Shown one piece after another: positions 11,268 to 21,800 of a stretch of 64,000 nucleotides of DNA; position 1 is the stretch's first letter, and every line of letters begins with the position of its first letter. Below the pieces are notes generated by a model. It made no database searches, had not been told where the DNA came from, and worked only from the letters and a program-made list of their open reading frames with translations. Both the position numbers and the translations under genes were made by a program. The stretch is from positions 372,001 through 436,000 of the forward strand of contig NW_026570261.1 of NCBI RefSeq assembly GCF_019649055.1, in the 5' to 3' direction. Source of the stretch: Paramacrobiotus metropolitanus. Taxonomy: Eukaryota > Tardigrada > Eutardigrada > Parachela > Macrobiotidae.

Positions 11268-11308
11268 AAGATACATAAGAGATGCTCGCAGCATCTCTTA
11301 TGTATCTT
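11268..11308. repeat. Perfect 19-bp palindrome with 3-nt loop
   Basis: AAGATACATAAGAGATGCT (11268-11286), loop CGC, then the exact reverse complement (11290-11308). Function unknown. Confidence 0.9.
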
Positions 11309-11486
11309 CCATTTTTCATATGTATCCAACTGTCTTCGATTTGAACTTTAGTAGCCACATGTAACACCAGAATGCCAACGTATCCTTACCAACGTATGCC
11401 AACGTATCCACCGTATATTATTATTTACTGATTAATATTAGTTTGTTAGACTTATTGGATTAGTTTTTTAATGAAATTAATAGATC

Positions 11487-11558
11487 TTTTAGAATTCTTA
11501 ACAGGTTACATGTGGAACGGCATTTTAGAATTCTTAAAAGATTACATGTGGAACGGCA
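11487..11558. repeat. Tandem duplication of a 36-bp unit
   Basis: Two adjacent 36-bp copies (11487-11522, 11523-11558) with few differences, both containing TTACATGTGGAACGGCA. The unit is 12 codons long and keeps frames open on both strands, which explains the repetitive short peptide there. Confidence 0.85.
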
Positions 11559-12817
11559 AATATAGAGATTACTGCGGGATACGGCAGTAAAAGAAGAAGA
11601 CGACAAAGTGTTCAGATACATGCAGGATAAATACCAGTCACTAGATACAATTCCAAGAAACAAAAATTTATACTTTAACATGTGTCTGTATCTGTAGATA
11701 CCTTGCCGTCGCGACAAAATGGTGCTGCTGCTTTAAATTAAGAAAGATTCCAGATACTTTTCATTCCCCTCTGGATAGTCCATTATTATTATAACAAATG
11801 TTAACAAATCGGAAATTCATTTTGCTTTCTGTAAAACACTGGTAACAGAAGTCTGTTTCTTAGTGTTTGTATGTCTGTATGTATGTCTATCTGTATGTAC
11901 AGATACTGAACGACTGTTCCAATCGGTCTTTATCGAGAACGCGTGACAGGATGACTGCCCTTCCCGTTCCAGCGCAGCTATGGTTACTCAGCACCAGACT
12001 GGTTTCATCTGTCAAAAGTAGTCATTTAAGTTTTAAGCTGCTGTGCTCTGTAGACATCGAACAAAGCATGGTTCTAATTAAGTGAATATATACGGTTCTT
12101 AGGATGAAACGTATTAAACGCTTCATAAGGATTTAAGGATGCTGTAAGATTTGCAACGTTTAATCACGTATTGTTATTCACGTACGCAATTATGGACCCA
12201 TGTCACGCCACTATCCACCTTCAAGGATGATTATCGAAAACTTAGCTTATACTGCTTTTCTTAAAAATCTCAGCACAGAATTATCTTCCTTAAAAAGTTC
12301 AATATCCTGAACAAATTAAGTAGCATACGGATCTTAAGATTACAGTATCTGCTTGGCTTAAGCATATTTAAATAATATAGTCGTTATCCACCAGATGTGT
12401 TTTGCTCTGCAAATATTTTAACTTTTTCGTAATCTACCCTTAAAATTCTGTAAGGGGTACCGGTGCTACCGGACATTTAAAGATATTCAAGCCGTAGCTT
12501 ACGGGAGTCATAGCGCCTCCTGCACCTACCCTAAGTAGTAAATGAGCCCCTGCGTAGCCGCTAGTTAGTGGTTAATCCAAAATTAAGAAGAACAGTCAAA
12601 GCAACAGCGAAAACTAATTGAACAAATGACAAGGTTTGAGGAATGGGAGTCGTCGTATGCCGTGTCTCCGAATTTTGTCGTGCTGAAACCGGTTGAATCC
12701 CACGGGATAATACGGGATCACACACACACACCGCTAGCTTTCGCTGCATAACGACCACGTATGTCGGTGCACAACCATATCCCGGTGCGGTGCAGAGGCA
12801 TTTCCATCCCGCTTAGG

Positions 12818-12909
12818 AACAGCGGAAATCGCTTTCGTCCGCAAATGCACGGGTCCACAGTGGCCGCCGCTGTATCGTACACTTACGAATTAAAGCGATT
12901 TCCGCTGTT
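12818..12909. repeat. 18-bp perfect inverted repeat, 56-bp spacer
   Basis: AACAGCGGAAATCGCTTT (12818-12835) and its exact reverse complement (12892-12909). Confidence 0.85.
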
Positions 12910-13452
12910 TCGCCGAGAACGAGAAAAGTTCGGCCGCCGCTGATCACGGTAGTACCGGCAGCTCTGGACAAAATTAATAAAAGATGGCGTGACAGACTGC
13001 AGCAGCACAGAGAGGAACAATCTGAGATTGGGGTTGACAGTACAGCTGAGCTGCGGCATGGCAAGCCCCGGTCAGACTGAACAGACTGCAAACTTTGTGT
13101 GAGAAGCTGTATGTTTAACTAACTGTACGTGGCTGACTTCAGAAAGATTTAGGTAGTCGAAAAGTTGATACACTGCTTTTTATTCCGAGGTTGTGCGATG
13201 GCCTAAGGCAAATGATGAGGGCTGACTAACATATTAAACAGTTCAATAGTAGTCGGTATCGCGGTTAACTATTGCATATGTACAAATTATATACATACGG
13301 TGCATACATAAGGTACGTTGTACATTGCAGGTACCTATTGCTCATAATATGAATTTACCGTATAATTATCGTATTATTCTATCGACACAAACTACAGAAG
13401 TAACGCCAGTTGAAATTTCGGCAACGAAACATGCTTGGCAACGCCTTATTTA

Positions 13453-14555
13453 CAGGGGTGCTACGCCAAGTTCGGACAGTTGGGTAAAATAAATTATAAA
13501 GTATTTCAGTTGGTCTTTTCGTTTCTTGTTTTGCACTTTTCTAGTGCAACTTTTTATGGCAAATTTAATAATACAAAAATCAGATCCGTTAAGTCTGTCA
13601 GGAACGAGTTATGCCCTTAATAAGCGGGAGGGGCAGTGAGCGTTTCAGGGATGGTTATAACAGCCTTTATGAAAATTCCCCAAACGATATTTTTGCACGG
13701 AATTTTTTTAAAACTTTTGAGTGGCTCAAAAGGTGTCTGTTTTGGGTTACGAAAAGAATTTCGCATCATTGGTGATCGAAACAGCTTCGAAACAACTTGT
13801 GTCTCCCATAGACTTGTATATTATGACGTACCTACCGAAGGATGGGGCTGCCTAGCACAGAGAAGTAAGTAACGTCAAGCTGATATATTCCGTAGATGGA
13901 ACATGGTCCATTTTAAACGATTTTAACGTTTTAATTAATATCTATTGCGTAGACAGGGAGGGGAAAGCGCCGGAAAATTGGAAGGAAAAGCTAACAAAGC
14001 GACAGGAAAAAAAAGTGATGGTTGCCGTTTGGGTTTGTTAAATCAGCTTGTCTTTGGCTTATTGGGTGGACTAAAGCGTTTAAACTATCACTTAGTATCC
14101 TACAGATGAGATTTTATAAAAAAATGTCGTCGAAAACTTCACTACGTTGTAGGGCAAGCGTGTACAAAGGGTCACTCTGCACTTAAACTATGCCTATAGT
14201 TACATCCCAAAGATCACGTAGGTTTGGGTGTAACCGAACGATCTGAGATACAATTCGCAAGAGCCTTAAGTGACGAACATGTCAGACATATTTAGTTTGG
14301 AGAACGACGTCAACTGAATTTTTAAGCGAATTATAATTGGGAGGAAGGCTCCCGTGGTACATGGGTCGAACAGCATTTTGAAACTGGTCCGCTCTAGTTT
14401 CGGATAAACTGCAATTCGAAACACGATCTCAGCGTAAGGATTGATAGTCCAAAAGATAGTAGACACATATAAAAATGTAATGTGTTAGTTATTTGTAATG
14501 GGTGACCTGTGGCAGGTTTTCTAAAAAAGTGTCCGAACTTGGCGTAGCACCCCTG
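13453..14555. mobile_element. TA-flanked 1.1-kb DNA element with 26-bp perfect TIRs
   Basis: Left TIR 13453-13478 (CAGGGGTGCTACGCCAAGTT and on) and right TIR 14530-14555 are exact reverse complements over 26 bp. TA dinucleotides at 13451-13452 and 14556-14557 fit a Tc1/mariner-type target duplication. Internal frames (13636-13872 plus, 14266-14466 minus) are short and show no DDE transposase motif. Interpreted as a non-autonomous or internally decayed element. It lies between the intact GPCR and its pseudogene. Confidence 0.9.
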
Positions 14556-14679
14556 TACATTCTAATAATTTCCTGATTTTGGACGACTACTTCAAGTATA
14601 CTGCCTACCGCCAAAACAGGGGGTCATCCACAAAAACACACTCTTTGCGCTACTTTCTCACAAAGATTCTGATCAAACG

Positions 14680-16200
14680 AGACACGCTGGCCTGAACCCC
14701 AACAGCTCCGCTATCAGTCCGCTACGGCGCGAGAACACTTTCGGTTTCATCCTTTTCATCAGCGTCTCCAGCTCGTTGTGCTTAATGACCAGCATTCTGA
14801 CCGTCATCCTTCTAACCATTATTATCAAGCGCAAGTCTTTATTCGCCGGTACCCGTCTGTTACTGCTCCACCAGATGTGCACCGAATCCCAACTTGTCAT
14901 TCTCCACTGGCCCTCTTACATACTGTCACGAGGAAGGTTTAACACCCCTCAAAATAACAGAAAATCTGGATGTGGGAGAACACGGGTCTCCCACAAATGA
15001 GGAGTTTATTGTCCAAAAGGGGAAAAATACAGAAATATGGGAAAAGGGAAGCAATAAACTGATCGCTTCCACAGGAAATGCAGGAAATCTATACCGGCAG
15101 CCACCTAGGGCGGCTGCGCCATACATCTAGCATGCACCGTGACAATACTCCAATTCGGCCTCGCGCCTCTGGGCATAACGTTATCGGCGGCACTCTGCAG
15201 CTACTATATTAACACGCTATGCGTAGAAAGCGTGTATTACGTGACGTACGTGTTGTCGGTTCCGTTACGCATGACTTGCTGTTCTTATCTAACTTTTGTG
15301 ATCACTAATTCGATTAGCGATTCTGATTGCATGGTTAGTCTTTGGCTTGTCGTGTGAGAAGAGTCTGAAGACTGTGAAGTTAGCTTTTATTAGAAAGTTG
15401 GTGTGGCCTTCTGGTAGAAGTGCGTTTGTTCTGTTGATTAAACATTTGGGAAGTTCCTGAGTGTTTGGGTTTCGGTAGCTTTCGTTAGGCACATCCGCTG
15501 TACCTAGCGGAAGTAGGCTTTGTTGTGTACGACCACTCATCGGAGTCCAAGGTGTATTCCCACTGTACCGACTGTGTATGGTTGGTCATCGAGTATGGTA
15601 GTTGAGAGCAACTTCCGTATAGCATGTCAATATGCTGCTATACATGGCCACCACCGCGGTAGCCTTCTGGGGCTGTCCCTCCTGGCTGCCAGCCGTTTCG
15701 GAGCCGCCGCCTTCCCGCACATCTATCCACAGTGGAACCAGGTCAGCGTCAACGCTGCCTGCATCATCACGGCGTGGGTGATCGGATTCGCGGACTATCT
15801 GCGGTTTGCGCTGGATGATGAAGACGGATTCGCGGTGATCCCGCCGTTTGGCATCAGCGCGCTCGCTGCTCTCGGTCCCTCTTTTCAAGTCGCTACCGTG
15901 TTTAGCACGTATATGCAACTGGTGGTTAACGGGAATGATGTATTTCTTGGTGTTCTTGAAAGTTCTGGATCTTAAACGGAAACGCCAGATTCGAAATGTC
16001 TCCCGAGGGGACTTTAAACTTCCGAGCGCAGAATATTCGGCGAAGGATCCGCATAGCGAAATTATTCTGTGCTATGGCAGTGGGCATTTGGTGTTCTAGT
16101 CCCGCTACTTTCATCGGCAGCCCCAGCACTCTTTTATCGGGACCCGATGACCCGATTATGGCTCAGGCAGTTCTACCAGCTCGGTTATCTCTCCTCACCG
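14680..16200 (+). pseudogene. Frameshifted paralogue of the 9397 GPCR, with an insertion
   Basis: From about 14693 the translation matches TM1-TM2 of the intact receptor (KRKSLFAGTRLLLLHQMCTE against RQRSLFSGAKLLILHQLFVE). It then breaks after SYILSRG at about 14930. Matching sequence resumes near 15600 with TM3 (YMATTAVAFWG) and continues through TM4 (WVIGFADYLRFALDDEDGF), TM5 (MMYFLVFLKVLDLKRKRQI), TM6 and TM7 (YRDPMTRLWLRQFYQLGYLS). At least five frame breaks occur (near 15640, 15680, 15938, 16020 and 16085). The similarity ends at about 16200, where the intact gene has its intron donor. About 660 bp is inserted between TM2 and TM3. It cannot encode a receptor. Confidence 0.85.
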
Positions 16201-16384
16201 GTAAATGCTTTGATTATTCAATTACGGACTCTTTTCCATAGGATCGGTTGCGATACTGAATTCCTTCAACTTGCTACATATCTTTTTCCAGCCGGTACAC
16301 GGAAAGATTTTGATCTGTTTTTCCTATTTGGATCAATGATGTTAAAAAATTAAACTAAATTAAAAATTAAATTTTAAAAAATTA

Positions 16385-16500
16385 AATGGTGGTATGCGGA
16401 GTCAAAAGTGGTGTGCAAAAGGTGGTATTAGGAGGCAAAGGTGGTATGAAAGGTGGTACTAGGAGCCAACGGTGGTATAAAGGTGGTATGCGGAGCCTTC
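16385..16500. repeat. Degenerate minisatellite (GGTGGTAT-rich)
   Basis: Repeated AGGTGGTATNAGGAGNCAAA-type units, about 5-6 imperfect copies. Confidence 0.8.
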
Positions 16501-17126
16501 ACCTTAATTTTAGCACTCAAAATATTAATTTTAGCACAGATTCTTAGAGGTTCATTCAGCGTTCCTAAAATCGCAGCAGCATTTTATCTAGCGATCGCCC
16601 GAATTGATCATTACCTAAAAACTTTGAATCAATGTATCCTGGCGCTTCGCAAATCTCTGACAATAAACATAATACAGTATTTCATCAAAGAGCGTTCCGA
16701 AATGTTACCACCGTCTTCACTGCCACTGGATGGAAGCGAGCCACTTTTTCGTAGAAGGTATATTCAGTTACATCAAGGTTCTTTTTTTCTTCAAATGGGA
16801 CAACCTTAATGTTAAATAAATTAAACTTGTAATTCGGTATCCTTCTGATTCTGGCAAATGCAATCAGAGCTGCATGGTGATGGGTAAACCTTAACCCTTT
16901 CCTAGCCCACACAACCACAGCTCCTTCGAAGAATGGAGAAGCATTTCCAGTCAAGACGCTGTAGCGGCTGTTAGCTGAAATACCGTTACACGGGGTCGGC
17001 TACTTTCATCCTTCAAACTGAACCAAGATAGAGCACGCTTTACTAAAATCAGTAACATACATTAGGATATTATGTGATTCCGTCACTTCCACGACATGAC
17101 GGAATCAGCGCGGAATTCACTCGAGG
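16501..17126. other. Intergenic, one uncharacterised open frame
   Basis: A minus-strand frame (16685-16954, 89 codons) has a reasonably protein-like composition (FTHHHAALIAFARIRRIPNY), but I recognise no family and see no splice partners. Left uncalled. Confidence 0.3.
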
Positions 17127-17592
17127 CTTGAAGTCAGCCGGTTTCCCTTCGAGAATGGAACCAAAGGTCTATCCGTGAAAGATAAGAAAAGGCCAGTTGT
17201 GATCACCCTTATTCCGTGGAAGCGCGGAAAACCGTTGGCGGTGGATGTTACCTGTGTGGACACGCTGGCGGCCTCATATATCGACCGCACTTCCGTGAAT
17301 GTCGGCGCGGCAGCCGAACTCGCGGAAAGGGGAAAGCTAGCGAAGCATGCCTGGCTGCAACCAATGTACGATTTCGTTGCTGCAGCCATCGAAATTTACG
17401 GACCTTATGGGGACGGAACTAAAAAAGCTAGTGGAAATGGTTGGGAACGGTATTGCGACTTCCACTGGCCAGAAGCGGGCGAAAGAGTTTTTTAAGCAGC
17501 GAATATCTATGCAAATACAACGGGGAAACGCGATTTGTGTAATGGGTACGATCCCCGATCAAGATAGCATAGAGGAAGTGTTTCTGTTATAA
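17127..17592 (+). pseudogene. Retroelement C-terminal domain remnant, one frameshift
   Basis: The frame from about 17127 contains VITLIPWKRGKPLAVDVTCV, then DTLAASYIDRTS, GAAAELAERGKLAKHAWLQP and IEIYGPYGDGT. After a frameshift near 17425 it continues as FFKQRISMQIQRGNAICVMG and runs to a stop at 17592. This pattern (RPDGxTLIPW, DVTCVDT, AEERKxxKY, ETxGPxG, QRISxxIQRGNA) is familiar from the C-terminal part of reverse-transcriptase-like proteins abundant in invertebrate genomes. That family assignment is from memory. The reverse transcriptase core itself is absent here, so it is a 5'-truncated, frameshifted fragment. Confidence 0.6.
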
Positions 17593-18854
17593 ATGCTGTT
17601 TCGTTTTGGTACATAGTTTGTACTCGTATCATGATACTTATTAAAGGTCCGTTTTGATTAGGATATTATTCTGCATCTTTTGACCGTTTTATGGTTGTGC
17701 GTTATTCATTTGTTGTGTGACACTGTTATGATTTATTTTATAATTTACATATAATGAAATAATACTATTACTTATTTGTAAACCTTTTTGTTCTGCTGTA
17801 GAAGGTTGTCGCGTGTAACTGCGGTACTGTTACACGTTTCTGTATTCCTAGAAAACAATGCCAACTGACAGTATACATCGAGAAACCGTCAGTCATGCCC
17901 ATGTAATGAGTAAGTCGTCGAAGTGTGATGTAAATCCTTATGTCGCATACAGGCTGCAGAATTGCCTTAGTTGGGTTTCCTTCCGGATGCCACGCGCCAT
18001 TTTGCAGGCACAACAAACCATGCTAACATAATAGCGTACTGTCTGCAGCATGAGTCCTCAACTCACTGTTTTCTCTTTGGCGTTTCGGTATTAGGGAAAT
18101 TTAATTTTGGTGAAAGCCGGTTGATAATACGATGGCGTTTTAGGAAAATCGTGTTTCCCGGTAAATTCTTTTGTTCCTTTGAAGGAGCCAAGGTATGCTT
18201 GCCGGTTTAGTTGTAAAACGCAGATGAATATCCGTAGCGTGCACTCGTCGCACATTTCTTTTGGGTTGAAATCAAACTTTCCGTGTAGAGTAGTTTGGAA
18301 GCAACTGCACAAATGTCTCGAATAATTATGAGCAAAAATTAAAGCACGTTGCACAGAGGCGGTTTCCCTGGTCACATGTTATCACATGTTTGCAAATACC
18401 TTCGCTGGGCCGCTTTTACCCTTTAATTATCATTAAGGCAGTGAAATGGTTTCGCGGCACCGTGTCTCGCTGCAGCGATTGATGGCGTGATTACACGCGC
18501 AGCACCTTCGTGCCGACGATACACCGGTGTACAATTAATTTCTCCCGTCTCCGTTGATATCAATTCTCCCGTCTTATTTGTCGGTGTACCGATCCCATCG
18601 CTGCCAGGAACGGACTGGTTATGTTTCAGCAATCTGTTAATCGAGTGTCGGTAGCGGGTAGTTTTTCATCATAATGCAATCAAGCAAAAATACCGCTACG
18701 CTCTTGGCGTGTTTGTGCGCATTGCCTGGCATTTCCTTCACTGCGTCATGAGCCGGGTAGCCGGCAGTAATTTCCCACCTTTCTACTTGGATTTCTTATA
18801 CCCTACGCAAAACAAGATGATAGTAAACACTGAGAAGATTTTGACCGTTCTCGA
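17593..18854. other. Intergenic, no supported gene
   Basis: Frames at 17768-18016, 17971-18375 and 18423-18632 overlap in several phases and carry no recognisable motif. The right part is presumably upstream regulatory sequence of the guanylyl cyclase; no clear TATA box seen. Confidence 0.5.
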
Positions 18855-21800
18855 ATGTTTGCATTGCGAACATATTCCACGATGAACAAGCCAGCAGAAC
18901 TGTTTGCCGTCATGATTGTCGGTGTATTATGCAGAGATCTGCTGGCGTCCCGCTTGAATGTTATTACACTGACCAGCGCCAACGCCACGGGCTCCGGCAC
19001 CGAGCAGATGCTGCCGACGTTCGCTGTGGCGCTGGACGATATGCAGCGGCGCTATCCACTGGTATACGCTAATTACACCAAAGTGGATTTATACTGGGGC
19101 TCCCAAGAGCCCATTTGCCGACCGGAAGGGGACGGGTTGGTACCGACGAGGATGGCGGAATGGTACAGGCAGGATCGGTTTACCGGCGACGGCATCACGG
19201 TGATTCTCAGTGCCGGTACAGTTCTGTACTTAGTATTTTGTACTTAATACTTATTATTTTGTAGCGTAGCGATATAGTGTCCTGAGGCTACTATTTCTTG
19301 TACTCTGTATACCCTCCAGGAAGGACTTCGTTTTTGTTTTTCTCTTTTTGAAAAGGGTTTACAAGGGGCTCAATTCGAGGGGAGGGGGCGCTAATTAATA
19401 AAAACATGACAGATTAATCGGCAACACGGATTATTTTCAGTGTGCGCGCGAGCTTTCGGTGTTGTGGCCGACTTTTCACGAGGTAATGACGTGTGTAACT
19501 GACACCGGATATTGGTAATGTATTAATAATCTTGCAGAGCTGGACGTGGCAATTTTAGCATGGTGCGTATATTCCTTTAACTAATGTCCAGATTAAAGTA
19601 ATTTTATATGGGACGCAATGACGTTGGAGTTTTCGCATTTGGTACGATGAATTCTGATTGTGTCTGTACAGCGGCACGGGAGTGTATACTAACCAGACAC
19701 GCTCACCCCACGTCATCTCCCTGGCCCAGACGTCGTACATCATCTTCGGCCAAGCGGTCGGTTTAATTATGGACATCTTCAGCTGGCGCTACATCGTGAT
19801 AATCAGTGATAAACTGTCGAAGACGAACGGTAATGGACGCAATACCATTATGTGCGATGGTGCTCTGACGGATCTCCAGACGCAGAGGCAAGATCTACAG
19901 CATATCATCCTGCCCGTGGATTCCGATGCTGTCGGTTTTTCGTATCGAAGTGTCTTAGGAAAAGCGGCTGATTATAGCCATGGTATTTCTTAACTTTTGA
20001 TTGTCAATAAACTGCACAAAACAAAAGTATTACCGAATTCTTTTCTTTTAGTCATTTTATGCTGCACCATGTACAGCTCTGTGAGGCGGCTGCTGGTACG
20101 TACAGCGTGTCAGGAACATTTCCACCTGAGTTTTTAAACTTTTAAAATTTCTCTGTAGGCCACTGCTTACGACATGAACATGACAAACGGCGATTTTGTA
20201 AGTTATACTGATTATTGTGAATTTGTGATGCTGCTAGTTGTGAACACTGAAACAGTTTCCTCTAAATCAGATGTGCCTGTTTATATCAGGTGTTCATGTA
20301 TTTGTACGAAGGCGAAGTTCCCTTCGAGCCTCCACCTGCCCGCTGGCAACAAAATGATTCTTTTGACCAAGTACTGTGAGAATTTAATCAACGCGTAATT
20401 AAAATACCACGATTATTTAATCACAGAAATTTCTAGAAAGTTTTGGAAGGACTTGCCAGCCTTATCGTGATTCGCACACCCGAAACCAACTGGGCAACAT
20501 TTCTCAGTCGAGCTGACCAAATTCTCCGCTTACGCGAACGGCTTTTTGCGGCGCCATACGATGTCGAACTTCTGGTTAGCGATTTCAGAGAACGATGATG
20601 TTTTACTGAACATATTTCTTACAAGAAGATATTATTGTTGTTGCAGTACAACGACTTTTTTCTTTCTTGCACGGCAGTTGTTGAGCTGCTATCACAAGTA
20701 AGCTGACGAATCAATACTAAAAATAATTTTAACCTGTTTAATACTTAAACATAATTTATACACCTACCGAGAAAACCTCCCTGGTCAGAAAAACCACTCT
20801 GTAGTTCCATTCAAAATGTTTTGATTGGAGGTTCTGGATGAAATACGACTACAGAATCAATCACTGCCGACCGGATCATCGAAAATTATCGGTAAAATTC
20901 TTCGCCGACAGTTCTCTCTGACATACGAGAACGCCTCCATCGCCGGAAATGGTCTGAAGACACCGGCCGTTCATGTGCAGCAGTTCGACGCTGTACCCAG
21001 CCGATTCGCGGTACATACTGCGTTTAAACCTCCTTCATAGCCTTCGCTTCCAGAACGTATTTTATCACAGAATATTTTCTATTACAATCCCGTAACGAAG
21101 AAATACGATCCCGGAGCGCCGGTGCAGTGGAAGAGAGGCGTAGCTCCCGTGGACCGTGTCACGTGCGGCGTCAACGGTGCCGCCTGCCAAGCCGGTATCG
21201 CACTGCCCACTTTGGCCATCGTTCTGGTCGGGTTATTAATTGTCTTCATCATCACGACCGTTGTCGTGTCATTATGGTACGTTCCGCTATGGTTCGTAAC
21301 ACAGATGATGAGAATCGGTAATTATTTTGAGAAATGCGCATTACGGTGTTGTCAGACTGATGTAACTAGCGTATATGCAACGGAAAAAGAAAGTACACGT
21401 AGTGGATGATTTTCTGGTATTGTACACTGTAATTTTATTTTCACGGCGAGACGTAGCATATTGTTTCGTTCTTCAGGTATCAGCAGCGTAAACAGACATC
21501 CCGCCGCACTTGGTGGATCATCAACGAGACCGATTTCAAATCGACTGATATGGAACCAGTCCGACCAATGCGTCCCATGAGAAAGCTGAAGAAAGCTCTG
21601 TGTCTCTCGCAGCCGGTGATATCCGTGTCCTACTTCAGTGCCGATACCCGGCCCGGATGTTCCAGGAAGTTCCGGCAGATCGTACGTTTACAGGAGACCC
21701 TGGCATTTCGCAAGCAACTATACTGGCGCAGCAGCAATAAAACACCGCATTGTACCAGCACATTCTTAACTTATATGGCGCAGGTAAGACTGCTTTGCAC

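Larger units (their letters stand above)
10532..13452. other. Intergenic with small repeats, no supported gene
   Basis: Contains a hairpin (ATTGCCACGGGTAA 10779-10792 with TTGCCCGTGGCAAT 10805-10818), a partial MITE, a perfect palindrome, a 36-bp duplication, a GTATGTCT-type microsatellite (about 11868-11900) and an 18-bp inverted repeat, each listed separately where firm. The frames at 10571-10901, 11867-12085 and 12561-13091 are not recognisable proteins. Confidence 0.5.
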
